NCBI RefSeq assembly: GCF_000186265.1
Contig: NC_014934.1
Location: 1,612,001-1,676,000 of the forward strand
Direction of reading: 5' to 3'
Source: Cellulophaga algicola DSM 14237
GTDB taxonomy: Bacteria > Bacteroidota > Bacteroidia > Flavobacteriales > Flavobacteriaceae
DNA length: 64,000 nt
Position 1 is the first letter of the stretch, and each line of letters begins with the position of its first letter. The position numbers and the translations under genes are program-made. The notes under the pieces were generated by a model. It ran no database searches, was not told the origin of the DNA, and was given only the letters and a program-made list of their open reading frames with translations. Shown here one piece after another: positions 1-9,439 of this stretch.

Positions 1-494
1 CAGCCAACATCTTGCAAACGTTCTGCAACCTCAACAATTCTAATAGAATCATCATCCCAACCTAAACGAGTTTTTACCGTAATAGGCAAATTAGTATGCT
101 TAACCATAGCTTCTGTTAGGGAAACCATAAGATCTATATCTTTTAAGATACCTGCTCCAGCACCTTTACTTACCACCTTTTTAACAGGACAACCAAAATT
201 AATATCTATAATATCTGGATTAGACTTCTCTACAATCGCTACGGATTGTAACATCGATTCTAGATTGGCTCCAAAAATTTGAATCCCCACTGGCCTTTCT
301 TTCTCATAGATATCTAATTTCATAACACTTTTAGCAGCATCACGAATCAAACCTTCAGATGAAATAAACTCCGTGTAGACCACATCTGCGCCTTGCTCTT
401 TACATAGCGCACGAAAAGGTGGATCGCTCACGTCTTCCATTGGCGCAAGTAATAATGGGAATTCTGGCAGTTGTATGTCTCCTATTTTTGGCAA
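1..494 (-). CDS. dusB: tRNA-dihydrouridine synthase, DusB-like, 3' end outside window
   Basis: The minus strand, read from position 494, gives the N-terminal half of a Dus-family flavoenzyme, which reduces uridine to dihydrouridine in tRNA. Visible are the opening LPEFPLLLAPMEDVSDPPF, the stretch VVYTEFISSEGLIRDA, and NFGCPVKKVVSKGAGAG, which carries the conserved active-site cysteine. No ATG lies near the N-terminus. The only start giving the usual family length is a TTG at 494-492, about 20 bases downstream of a good -7 element. The C-terminal part, including the helical tRNA-binding domain, is cut off by the window edge. The family is clear; assignment to the DusB subgroup rests on the N-terminal wording. 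Confidence 0.93.
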   Translation of the reverse strand, partial: MPKIGDIQLPEFPLLLAPMEDVSDPPFRALCKEQGADVVYTEFISSEGLIRDAAKSVMKLDIYEKERPVGIQIFGANLESMLQSVAIVEKSNPDIIDINFGCPVKKVVSKGAGAGILKDIDLMVSLTEAMVKHTNLPITVKTRLGWDDDSIRIVEVAERLQDVG

Positions 495-516
495 AACTTT
501 CTAATTTAATATAGCG

Positions 517-524
517 CAAAATTA
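517..524 (-). promoter_or_regulatory. Bacteroidota -7 promoter element for dusB
   Basis: On the minus strand this reads TAATTTTG, matching TAnnTTTG, the -7 element of the Bacteroidota primary sigma factor. It lies about 22 bases upstream of the TTG start of dusB, implying a short leader. No clear -33 TTG was seen. Confidence 0.5.
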
Positions 525-672
525 CGTATTTTTTAGGAAGTTATTCTTAGATCCTTGCACAAGGTTTAAAGCCAATCACTTTCTATTTTTATATACAGCG
601 CATTAAGCATTTACAGAAGTATAATAAGTGCGGTATACTCTAGTTTGCTATAGTTTAGAGCTAAAGGAATAC

Positions 673-3102
673 TTAATCCTTATTCAATAGCCTTTCTTGT
701 TCTTCTACTGCTTCTGCTTTACTATTTTTTAATTTGAAATTACCAAACTTATATACTGCTTTACCTGTAAACATTCTTGTCTCTGGTCTTGAATAATAAC
801 TATAATTCTGATCTAAATAGTTTGATGTAACAGGAATATTAGTAGCATTTAACAAGTCATCTACACCCAAACTAACAATTAAGCTTTTATCTAAAAAATG
901 CTTCTGTACACTAATAGAAACATCTGCAACAGCTTTATCATGATAAAAAGAGCCTGAAATAAATGTTGGCATATAACTGGCAGTGATCACCGCATTCAAA
1001 GATTTATCTTCTAAAAAACTTATGTAATTCTGCGCCAATATGTAGCAACTTTTTACATCTAAATCTAGAACTTGATTATTGTTCGCTCTTGCATAAAACT
1101 GATTTTTTAAATAAAAGAACGAGCTATAAGCATATAAATACCAGTTATCTGTGATATAATCTTGATAGGTAACATCAATACTTACTTGGTCTCCGTTTAT
1201 TAGATTATCTGTAATGGTACTTATAGTTTGTTGCTCATTATTTTGAAAAGGCATTCTATAAATATCATTTTTTATTCGCTCTACATAAAAATCAAAAGTA
1301 AGCTTGTTCTTTAGCGTATAACTTGCCGTGATTCTATTGGTTATACTCGGCTGTATTTTAGGATTTCCTTGAACAACATTATTCTCATTTATAAAAGTTA
1401 TAAAAGGATTAAGAAGCTGAAAAGGTGGTCTTGAAATTCTTCTATTAAAATTTAATCCAAAAAGATGATTCTCATTGTGCTGATATTGCAGAAAAAGAGT
1501 TGGAAATAGATTAAAATAAGAATTAGAATTTATTTGAGCCAATACCAGAGAATTCCCTTTAGAATTTGTGTATTCACCACGAAGCCCCCCTTTTACTGTA
1601 AACGCATCCCATTCTTTTGAAGTACTAATATAGCCTGCAAAAATATTTTCATCATAATCAAAATTATCAGCAACAATCCCATTAAATGATTCATTAGTTG
1701 TATTTGATGAAGAATTCTCAAATTCTTGTTCACTAGTAGAGTTTATTCCAGAATATTTTAAGCCTGTTTCAAAAACAATATGTTCTGTAGGATAGATAAG
1801 ATCTGACTGTAGCGTATAAATTTTTGTCTTTTGATGGGCTAAAGTGACAATTCTATTTTCATTTAGAATGGTATTATCAGGTAAGCGGTACTTTGTATCT
1901 AAATTTTGCTCTTGGTTTTTATCAAAAACAATATAATTACCCTGAGTCGTTAGCTCTGTTCCTTTTTCTCCTAGTTTAGATATATGCTGCACTGTAAATA
2001 GATGCGTGTTTTCGTAGTCATTAGTAGTACTGCTAGTATCATAAAGAGAATCTACCATCATATTTGCATCAAACATAGTGGTTAGCTCATTCCGATCTGA
2101 ATCTATTTTAGGACTTAGTACCGAAGAAACACTTAAGTTTATGGTATTCTTGTCATTTAAATAAAATTCAAATAAGCTATTAATGGTATGGGTGTTGGTA
2201 TGGGTGGCTCTTTTAAACCTCGATTCCCAAATAGAGTTTGTCATTCCGTTTTCTGCAGCAAACAATAGGTCAGTAGCACCATTTCTAACCTCCTCTTTGG
2301 TATTCAAAGAATATGAAACATAACTATTTAACCAATCATTTTTATAATAATGATTGGTGCCAAAAGTATATTTAGGTTTTATTGCAATGGCGTAATCCGT
2401 ATGTATAGCCCCTTTGTACCCTATAGATAGATTTTTAGTGGTTGTGATGTTCAGTATAGAATTACCTGCTGCATCATATTTTGAAGGTGGGTTGGTAATG
2501 ACTTCTACAGCCTCTATATTTCCTCCGTCTAAGCCTTGTAGTAATTGCTGTAATTCATCAGCAGTTAAATAAACTTTACGGTCATTAATATATACGTCTG
2601 CAGCTCTATTCTTTAACTTTATTTCTCCTTGCATGATAATCACACCAGGTGTACGCTTTAAGATATCCCATGAACTTCCTTGAGCTAAAGCTGAATTTGC
2701 TACGTTAAAAATTATCCTATCTGCTTTACGTTCAATTATTGGTTTTTTATTGGTTACGACAACTTCGCTTAAGGCTTCAATATGTTCTGCTAGTACTAGT
2801 TCACCAACGTTTGTGTTTTTGGTTACCACTACAGCTATCAACTTTGATGTTTGCCCTAAATAATTTGCGCGCAATAAATAATTATCTGGTGCAACATCTT
2901 TAATTTCAAAGGTACCATCCTCTTCTGTAGATCCCCCATATACTAGCGTGGTATCTGCTGCTTTCAATAAATATACATTTGCAAATGGTATTGCTTCTCT
3001 TAAGTCGTCTTTGACATTCCCTTCTACCTTAAATGTTTGCGCAATTAGTGATGAGCTACAAATAAGAAAAACGTAGAGGAATACATTATTATATAATTTC
3101 AA
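673..3102 (-). CDS. TonB-receptor-like outer-membrane beta-barrel protein
   Basis: An 809-residue exported protein. A signal peptide (about residues 1-22, ending SSSLIAQ) is followed by a carboxypeptidase-regulatory-like beta-sandwich (about 24-108), a plug-like region (about 110-225, containing GSSWDILKRTPGV) and a long region rich in alternating aromatic strands expected of a barrel. This order is typical of the Bacteroidota 'outer membrane beta-barrel family' related to TonB-dependent receptors, without a SusD partner. The C-terminus ends in a charged tail, not the usual terminal aromatic residue. The start is TTG (3102-3100), the first usable start after an in-frame stop. The substrate cannot be inferred. 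The gene stands alone, divergent from lepA. Confidence 0.9.
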   Translation of the reverse strand: MKLYNNVFLYVFLICSSSLIAQTFKVEGNVKDDLREAIPFANVYLLKAADTTLVYGGSTEEDGTFEIKDVAPDNYLLRANYLGQTSKLIAVVVTKNTNVGELVLAEHIEALSEVVVTNKKPIIERKADRIIFNVANSALAQGSSWDILKRTPGVIIMQGEIKLKNRAADVYINDRKVYLTADELQQLLQGLDGGNIEAVEVITNPPSKYDAAGNSILNITTTKNLSIGYKGAIHTDYAIAIKPKYTFGTNHYYKNDWLNSYVSYSLNTKEEVRNGATDLLFAAENGMTNSIWESRFKRATHTNTHTINSLFEFYLNDKNTINLSVSSVLSPKIDSDRNELTTMFDANMMVDSLYDTSSTTNDYENTHLFTVQHISKLGEKGTELTTQGNYIVFDKNQEQNLDTKYRLPDNTILNENRIVTLAHQKTKIYTLQSDLIYPTEHIVFETGLKYSGINSTSEQEFENSSSNTTNESFNGIVADNFDYDENIFAGYISTSKEWDAFTVKGGLRGEYTNSKGNSLVLAQINSNSYFNLFPTLFLQYQHNENHLFGLNFNRRISRPPFQLLNPFITFINENNVVQGNPKIQPSITNRITASYTLKNKLTFDFYVERIKNDIYRMPFQNNEQQTISTITDNLINGDQVSIDVTYQDYITDNWYLYAYSSFFYLKNQFYARANNNQVLDLDVKSCYILAQNYISFLEDKSLNAVITASYMPTFISGSFYHDKAVADVSISVQKHFLDKSLIVSLGVDDLLNATNIPVTSNYLDQNYSYYSRPETRMFTGKAVYKFGNFKLKNSKAEAVEEQERLLNKD

Positions 3103-3253
3103 ATTCTTAATGATTTAGGGAATCAGCAGATAAAATTAACATTTTTTTAATACAAAAAGCTTAAATAACCTATCTTTATGCTAATTATTTTCTATTATTT
3201 AATATTTCGTTGGTATTTCTATTCTTGTCATATTTAATGCTCAACAAATCACT

Positions 3254-3261
3254 TATATTTG
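3254..3261 (+). promoter_or_regulatory. Bacteroidota -7 promoter element for lepA
   Basis: TATATTTG matches TAnnTTTG and sits 66 bases before the lepA start, in the 225-base gap between divergent genes. No convincing -33 element was seen. Confidence 0.5.
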
Positions 3262-3327
3262 CAATTGGTTTTTACCTCTTTTTTTGGGTAAACCAAAACC
3301 TTAGTCAACTGAACTTATTCAGCTTAC

Positions 3328-5124
3328 ATGAAAAACATTAGAAACTTCTGTATTATTGCGCATATTGATCATGGTAAAAGTACCTTGGCAGATAGATTGT
3401 TAGATTTTACTGGTTCTGTTACCGAACGAGAGAAAAAAGAACAGTTGCTCGATACTATGGATTTAGAGCGTGAACGTGGTATTACCATTAAGAGTCACGC
3501 GATACAAATGGAATACACCTATAAAGGGGAAGAATATATACTAAACCTTATTGATACTCCTGGCCACGTAGATTTCTCTTATGAAGTTTCTAGGTCTATT
3601 GCCGCTTGTGAAGGTGCGCTATTAATTGTTGATGCTGCACAAAGTATTCAAGCACAAACCATAAGTAACTTATACCTAGCGCTAGAAAATGATTTAAAGA
3701 TTATTCCTGTTTTAAATAAAATAGATTTACCAAGTGCTAATCCTGAAGAGGTAACAGATGATATTGTAGACTTATTAGGCTGCGATCCTAGCGAGGTAAT
3801 TCCTGCCAGTGCAAAAACAGGTATTGGTATTGAAGAAATTTTAGCTGCTGTTATAGAACGTATCCCTGCTCCAAAAGGAAATCCTGATGAATCTTTACAA
3901 GCTTTAGTGTTTGATTCTGTTTACAACCCTTTTAGAGGTGTAGAAACGTATTTTAGAGTGATAAACGGTGAAATTAAAAAAGGTCAAAAAATAAAATTCG
4001 TCGCTACAGATAGTGATTATTATGCTGATGAAGTAGGTACATTAAAATTAACACAACACCCAAAACAAAGTGTAAAAACGGGTGATGTTGGTTACTTAAT
4101 TACTGGGATAAAAGATGCTCGTGAAGTAAAAGTAGGTGATACTATTACAGATGCTGCAAGCCCTACAAAAAATGCTATTGAAGGTTTTGAAGATGTAAAA
4201 CCAATGGTATTTGCTGGTATTTACCCTGTAGATACAGATGAGTTTGAAGAACTAAGAGCTTCTATGGAAAAGTTACAACTTAATGATGCATCTTTAGTTT
4301 TTGCACCAGAAAGTAGTGCTGCTCTAGGTTTTGGTTTCCGTTGTGGTTTCTTAGGAATGCTTCATATGGAGATTATTCAAGAGCGTTTAGAGCGTGAGTT
4401 TAACATGACCGTAATTACCACGGTACCTAACGTTAGCTACAATGCTTACACGCGTAAAAACCCTACAGAAGCCCTAATAGTAAACAACCCTACAGATTTA
4501 CCAGACCCGTCTAGTATAGATCGTGTTGAAGAACCGTATATAAAAGCAACAATTATTACAAAGGCAGATTATGTAGGTAATGTAATGTCTCTTTGTATTG
4601 AAAAAAGAGGACTAATTACCAATCAAACTTATTTAACAACAGAACGTGTTGAGCTTAATTTTGATATGCCACTAGCAGAAATTGTTTTCGATTTTTATGA
4701 TCGATTAAAAACTGTTTCTAAGGGCTATGCTTCTTTTGATTATACCCCAATTGGAATGCGTGTTTCTAAACTTGTACGTGTAGATATTTTATTAAACGCA
4801 CAACCAGTTGATGCACTTTCTGCACTTATTCACGCAGATAACGCAGTGAATATAGGTAAAAGAATGTGTGAGAAGCTAAAAGAACTAATCCCACGTCAGC
4901 AATTTGATATTCCTATACAGGCTGCTATTGGCTCTAAAGTTATTTCTAGAGAAACAACAAAAGCATTACGTAAAGATGTTACCGCTAAATGTTACGGTGG
5001 TGATATTTCTAGAAAACGTAAGCTTCTAGAAAAACAGAAAAAAGGTAAAAAACGTATGCGTCAGGTGGGTAACGTAGAAGTTCCACAAGAAGCATTTATG
5101 GCTGTTTTAAAGCTAAACGATTAA
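3328..5124 (+). CDS. lepA: Translation elongation factor 4 (LepA/EF4)
   Basis: A 598-residue translational GTPase of the normal LepA length. It acts on the ribosome during elongation, where it has been linked to back-translocation and initiation quality. The G1 motif AHIDHGKST is at residues 11-19, DTPGHVDFS near 77 and NKIDLP near 131. The family-specific C-terminal domain ends with the basic stretch [19 protein letters not shown]. The ATG start follows a short leader, and a strong hairpin terminator closes the unit 2 bases after the stop. Everything seen is canonical. Confidence 0.98.
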   Translation: MKNIRNFCIIAHIDHGKSTLADRLLDFTGSVTEREKKEQLLDTMDLERERGITIKSHAIQMEYTYKGEEYILNLIDTPGHVDFSYEVSRSIAACEGALLIVDAAQSIQAQTISNLYLALENDLKIIPVLNKIDLPSANPEEVTDDIVDLLGCDPSEVIPASAKTGIGIEEILAAVIERIPAPKGNPDESLQALVFDSVYNPFRGVETYFRVINGEIKKGQKIKFVATDSDYYADEVGTLKLTQHPKQSVKTGDVGYLITGIKDAREVKVGDTITDAASPTKNAIEGFEDVKPMVFAGIYPVDTDEFEELRASMEKLQLNDASLVFAPESSAALGFGFRCGFLGMLHMEIIQERLEREFNMTVITTVPNVSYNAYTRKNPTEALIVNNPTDLPDPSSIDRVEEPYIKATIITKADYVGNVMSLCIEKRGLITNQTYLTTERVELNFDMPLAEIVFDFYDRLKTVSKGYASFDYTPIGMRVSKLVRVDILLNAQPVDALSALIHADNAVNIGKRMCEKLKELIPRQQFDIPIQAAIGSKVISRETTKALRKDVTAKCYGGDISRKRKLLEKQKKGKKRMRQVGNVEVPQEAFMAVLKLND

Positions 5125-5125
5125 T

Positions 5126-5158
5126 AAAAAAGGCTACATTAAAATGTAGCCTTTTTTT
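5126..5158. terminator. Bidirectional intrinsic terminator after lepA
   Basis: GGCTACATT (5132-5140) pairs with AATGTAGCC (5143-5151). An A-run precedes and a T-run follows, so the hairpin can terminate lepA and also the opposing lipoprotein gene. Confidence 0.9.
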
Positions 5159-5184
5159 ATATTGTATTGGATAAGCATAGCTAA

Positions 5185-5454
5185 TTAATTAGCTTCCCCA
5201 AAATCAAGATCACCTGCAGAGCAGATTCCTTTTACATAGTCCTCTGGGCTTAAGCCTCCCAATTCTTCTTCAGAAATAGTTTCAGAATTTCCTCCAGAGG
5301 AAATAGATACTGTACCATCACCATTATCACAAGCTGTTATAGGGACTCCTATAAGCTCGCAACTTTCGCAGATGCCTTTATCATCATTATCTTTAGAGCA
5401 AGAAAAAAATAAAACACTCCCAAGTAATGCGGCAAATAAAATCGATTTTTTCAT
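5185..5454 (-). CDS. Small cysteine-rich lipoprotein of unknown function
   Basis: An 89-residue protein starting MKKSILFAALLGSVLFFSC, a lipoprotein signal with the lipobox cysteine at residue 19. The mature part is acidic and holds four more cysteines (ICESCEL, ITACDN, GICSAG), enough for two disulphides or a small metal site. It is Asp/Glu/Ser/Gly rich with no recognised domain. The gene converges on lepA and shares its bidirectional terminator. Probably anchored at the periplasmic or cell surface. Confidence 0.8.
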   Translation of the reverse strand: MKKSILFAALLGSVLFFSCSKDNDDKGICESCELIGVPITACDNGDGTVSISSGGNSETISEEELGGLSPEDYVKGICSAGDLDFGEAN

Positions 5455-5671
5455 AAAATTAATAGTTTTTGGTTTCGGTTATTTAATTCATAACAGGTTA
5501 TTTTCGCTGTTATTGCAGGATTCACCCAAAAAATTGATTTTTTTATCATTTTGTTTCAAATCAAATTCTACTTAAAAAGAAGCTAATCGATCTTTTTTTA
5601 GAAAATTTTAAGATTTGGTATACTATTTGACTCTTTTTTACGTTAGAAAATAGAACCTGATGTGGATTTTC

Positions 5672-6466
5672 ATGAAAAAGCTAAACTTATTTAAACGTTC
5701 CGTTTTTGCACTTATTGCAGTTTTTGGGCTGGCCTTAAATAGTTGCTCTACAGATAGTAACAGTTCTGAAGACATAGAAATTTCTGAATTTGAAGTTCAA
5801 AAAGTACTCGCCATAGATGATTATACAGATATCATCGATAATGCCATTACAGAAGCTTTTATTAGTAAAGAGAACACCGGAAAAAGATTTTTAACTCAAA
5901 AAGATAGTGACTGTTATAGTACAACCTATGCAGATTCTGGCTTTACAATGACATTTAATAATTGCACCTTTAACGAAACCGATAAGGTAAATGGTCTCTT
6001 GGCTGTAACCTACGCTGTAAATGAAACCAGTAGTACGTTTACGGCAACCTATAGTGATTTTTACGTAGGAACCATACGATTAGACGGCACAAGAACATTT
6101 ACCATAAGCACTACAGCCGAAGAAAACGAAATAAACTTTACAGTAACTTCAGATATGGTAATTACACTAGAAGATGGTGAACTGATTACAGAAGCTGGTA
6201 CTAAAACAGAAAGCATAATTTTTGCGGATGAAAACATCGTAGTTGCAGTTACTGGCACTTGGGCGTTAGTAGAAAATGGAGATACGTATATGGTAACCGT
6301 TACTGAAAAATTAACCAAATTATTAGATTGTGAGTATTTCTCTGATGGATTATTTACATTATCTAAAAATGGTATTGACGTTATTGTAGCTATGGGTGAT
6401 GGCACATGTGATAACAAAGCCAACATCATTTACCCGAACGGAACTACTGAAGAAGTTACGCTATAA
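5672..6466 (+). CDS. Predicted lipoprotein of unknown function
   Basis: About 264 residues when started at the ATG at 5672, which opens directly on a lipoprotein signal (MKKLNLFKRSV to LALNSC). An upstream in-frame ATG at 5660 would add four residues before the signal and is less likely. The mature part is a Thr-rich beta-strand succession (for example FTATYSDFYVGTIRLDGTRT) with three or four cysteines that could pair, suggesting a beta-sandwich surface lipoprotein. No named family recognised. A bidirectional terminator follows. Confidence 0.85.
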   Translation: MKKLNLFKRSVFALIAVFGLALNSCSTDSNSSEDIEISEFEVQKVLAIDDYTDIIDNAITEAFISKENTGKRFLTQKDSDCYSTTYADSGFTMTFNNCTFNETDKVNGLLAVTYAVNETSSTFTATYSDFYVGTIRLDGTRTFTISTTAEENEINFTVTSDMVITLEDGELITEAGTKTESIIFADENIVVAVTGTWALVENGDTYMVTVTEKLTKLLDCEYFSDGLFTLSKNGIDVIVAMGDGTCDNKANIIYPNGTTEEVTL

Positions 6467-6485
6467 TAATAGTACTATACCCATT

Positions 6486-6522
6486 AAAAAGCCCTTTGTA
6501 TATAACATACAAAGGGCTTTTT
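6486..6522. terminator. Bidirectional intrinsic terminator
   Basis: GCCCTTTGTAT (6491-6501) pairs with ATACAAAGGGC (6507-6517) around a 5-base loop, with A5 before and T5 after. It separates the convergent lipoprotein and antiporter genes. Confidence 0.92.
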
Positions 6523-6540
6523 AATTGACACTACATTTCG

Positions 6541-8376
6541 TTATGCTTCTTCGGCATCTTCAAAAATTTTTCCTACATACACTAATTTAAATTTTTCCGT
6601 AATATCTTCAAACTGCTCGCTAAAAGATGATATAATTTTTAAATCTCCATCTGGTGTTTTCAAAAATACAGGAATGATATTAGGGTCTGCTTTTGTAATT
6701 TCGATTAAACTATTATAATGCTCCGTAGATTTCAACGCAATTTCATGAATAGCAGGGTATTGTCTAATGGCCTCTGTTAGCTTAATAAAATCATCCGTAT
6801 GTGAAAATAGCCCTTCTTTAGGGTTATTGTCAGGGTTCCCCATTTCATCATCAGTAACCAATCTAAACGCACCGTTCTCACCAAAATGCTTTGTAAACTT
6901 ATTTATGGAATACTTGTTAATATCTGAATTTCCTGTTAGTGCCATTAAATACCCTATATCATTTAACTCAATATTATCGCTTAAGGTATCTGAATAAATA
7001 TTAGCGGCGATAGCTTCAAGTCCCATTTTTTTAGCCTTATCTACATTTGTTTGGTTGTTATCAATAAGGACGACATGTCTATCATTCTTTTGTAAATAAC
7101 TCCCAATAATTCTTGATACTTTTGATGCTCCGATAATTAGAATACCATTAGATTTTTTCAAAAAGACCCCTACCAATTTAGCAAATAACCTGGCGGTTGT
7201 TGCATTTAAAATTACGGTTCCTAAAACAATCATAAAGACCAAAGGGGTGATGTATTCTGCACCCGCTTCTCCTTTAGCCAATAATTTAGACCCAAATAAA
7301 GAGGCAATTCCTGCTGCCACAATCCCTCTAGGGCCTACCCAGCTAATAAAAAGTTTTTCATTGAGCTTAAGTGTAGAGCCTTGTGTACTTAAAAAGACCC
7401 CCAAAGGCCTTATAACAAATACAATTACAGCAAAAAGCATTGCTGTTTTCCAATTATAAATAAGTGCTAAATCGCTAATATTAATATTTGCGGCAAGTAA
7501 TATAAATAAAATAGAAATTAATAAAACACTTAGAGATTCTTTAAAGTACAGCAACTCTTTAAGATTTGGTAAGTTTATATTGCCCAAAACCATCCCCATA
7601 ACAACAACCGCTAAAAGTCCTGACTCATGTGCAAAAACATCAGACATTACAAAAACCATCAAGACCAAGGAAAGAGAGACTACATTGAGTAGGTAATGTG
7701 GAATAAAATTTTTCTTTATAGCAAAAGTAAGCGCATGAGCAAATGTAAACCCAAAGGTTGTTCCAAAAAGTAGAATTTTACCAAACTCAATTAATGCGGT
7801 TTGTGTATATGCTTGCCCTTCTCCTACACTTATAAACTCAAACACCAAAACCGCCGCTAAGGCTCCTATTGGATCAATTAAAATACCTTCCCACTTTAAT
7901 ACGGTAGAAACATCTTTTTTCAATGGAATATTACGTAAAATAGGCGTAATTACTGTTGGCCCTGTCACAATGATTAACGCGGAAAACAAAAATGATATTT
8001 GCCAATTTAAACCAAAAATATAATGTGCTGCTAATCCCGCTCCAAAAAAGGTAACGATACTCCCCAGCGTAATTAGTTTCGTAATTACAGGGCCTACGTT
8101 CTTAATTTCATTTCTTTTTAAAGTTAAGCCTCCTTCAAAAAGAATGATACTAATGGCTAAGGAAACAAAATAGTATAAACTATCTCCTGGAAACAATCCT
8201 TTCTCACCATTCCATATAGGTTCTATTAATTTTTGCCCATTTTCTGTGTATAAAGTAGCTATTGGTCCTACTAATAACCCTATTAAAATCAAGGGTAATA
8301 TAGCGGGGAGTTTTAGCCTCCAAGCAACCCACTGTGCTAAAATCCCTAGAACAATAATTCCTGCAAGTTCTACCAT
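6541..8376 (-). CDS. CPA-type cation:proton antiporter with TrkA-N domain
   Basis: A 611-residue inner-membrane protein. Residues 1-400 form 12-13 hydrophobic segments typical of monovalent cation:proton antiporters (openings LKLPAILPLILIGLLVGPI, ILFEGGLTL, and WVGPRGIVAAGIASLF near 345). From about 410 a cytosolic Rossmann TrkA-N domain follows (GILIIGASKVSRIIG, then VVLIDNNQTNV). A small C-terminal region (EITKADPNIIPVFLKTPDG) resembles TrkA-C. Such proteins exchange Na+ or K+ for protons with nucleotide or ligand control. Ion specificity cannot be read from sequence. Convergent with the upstream lipoprotein and divergent from the stress-protein gene. Confidence 0.94.
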   Translation of the reverse strand: MVELAGIIVLGILAQWVAWRLKLPAILPLILIGLLVGPIATLYTENGQKLIEPIWNGEKGLFPGDSLYYFVSLAISIILFEGGLTLKRNEIKNVGPVITKLITLGSIVTFFGAGLAAHYIFGLNWQISFLFSALIIVTGPTVITPILRNIPLKKDVSTVLKWEGILIDPIGALAAVLVFEFISVGEGQAYTQTALIEFGKILLFGTTFGFTFAHALTFAIKKNFIPHYLLNVVSLSLVLMVFVMSDVFAHESGLLAVVVMGMVLGNINLPNLKELLYFKESLSVLLISILFILLAANINISDLALIYNWKTAMLFAVIVFVIRPLGVFLSTQGSTLKLNEKLFISWVGPRGIVAAGIASLFGSKLLAKGEAGAEYITPLVFMIVLGTVILNATTARLFAKLVGVFLKKSNGILIIGASKVSRIIGSYLQKNDRHVVLIDNNQTNVDKAKKMGLEAIAANIYSDTLSDNIELNDIGYLMALTGNSDINKYSINKFTKHFGENGAFRLVTDDEMGNPDNNPKEGLFSHTDDFIKLTEAIRQYPAIHEIALKSTEHYNSLIEITKADPNIIPVFLKTPDGDLKIISSFSEQFEDITEKFKLVYVGKIFEDAEEA

Positions 8377-8575
8377 TCTTATTTTTATGGGAAAAATACT
8401 GCTTTTATTCGTAAACTTTTAATTGAACATTAATAATTAATACCCTTAAAAAAGAAATAAATGATTCTAAAACACCTAATATTAATTATAAAATTTAATT
8501 TTTATCGGCTACAAATTGTTATCCTAAATAACATATCAGTATTATTGTAATGAATTATAAGGCCTACTGTAAGTT

Positions 8576-9439
8576 ATGAAAGAAAAAATCCATCCATTTA
8601 AGACTATATTATTTGGATTTGCTTTTTCACCAAAACTTAGAATAAATATTATTGAAACAACGCGTATAGCAACGTTTTTTAAATCGAAATTAATTTTGCT
8701 TCACGTTGGTGAAAAAACAGAAGAAAAATTAGCAACTATCACCGCTATCTTAGAAGAGGTAAACTTTAATCAATTAGCAATTGAAGTGCAATGGATTCCA
8801 GGAGATCCTATTAAAGTTATTTTAGATTCTTGTAAGACTTCAAAAATAGACCTTCTTATTTTAGGGGCATTACAGCATGAAAATGCCTATCAGTTTTATG
8901 TAGGCTCTATTGCTCGTAAACTAACCCGTAAAGTTTGTTGCTCTGTTTTATTATTGATAAAACCTTCGGAAGAAAGAGTAAGCTGTAAAAATATTGTAGT
9001 TAATGGGTTAGATGCACCTGATACTCCTCTAGCAATTGAAGATTCATTCTACGTGGCTAACGCTCTTGGTGCACAACAAATTACGATTGTAGAAGAGATT
9101 TTACAACGAGAAATCCATGTAAAAGTAGAAGATGATAAGTCGCTTAAAAAAGCGAATATTATGAAGGAAAGATTAAAGCACAGAGAAGATTCTAGAGTGC
9201 GTAAAATTATAAGTGAACAGTGTGCTATTTATACTAAAAACATTAAAATTAAAACACAAGATATCTTCGGAGAACGAGGTTATTCTATAGGACATTATGC
9301 AGAAGTAGTAAGAGCCGATTTATTGGTGATGAATGCTCCCAAAAAAACGCGTTTTATAGACCGTTTATTTACACATGATATTGAATATATTTTATCTGAC
9401 CTTCCCACAGATTTATTAATAATCCGTAGACCAAATTGA
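8576..9439 (+). CDS. Universal stress protein, tandem Usp domains
   Basis: A 287-residue cytosolic protein with two Usp-fold halves. The first (about 8-140) includes LILLHVGEKTEE and ends with the glycine-rich nucleotide loop region GSIARKLTRKVCCSVLLL. The second (about 150-285) is more divergent and ends LPTDLLIIRRP. The last codon overlaps the TTG start of the SulP transporter by 4 bases, so the two are probably translated together. This suggests a sensor or regulator role for the transporter, which is inference. Tandem Usp proteins often bind ATP or AMP; the second half lacks an obvious G-loop. Confidence 0.9.
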   Translation: MKEKIHPFKTILFGFAFSPKLRINIIETTRIATFFKSKLILLHVGEKTEEKLATITAILEEVNFNQLAIEVQWIPGDPIKVILDSCKTSKIDLLILGALQHENAYQFYVGSIARKLTRKVCCSVLLLIKPSEERVSCKNIVVNGLDAPDTPLAIEDSFYVANALGAQQITIVEEILQREIHVKVEDDKSLKKANIMKERLKHREDSRVRKIISEQCAIYTKNIKIKTQDIFGERGYSIGHYAEVVRADLLVMNAPKKTRFIDRLFTHDIEYILSDLPTDLLIIRRPN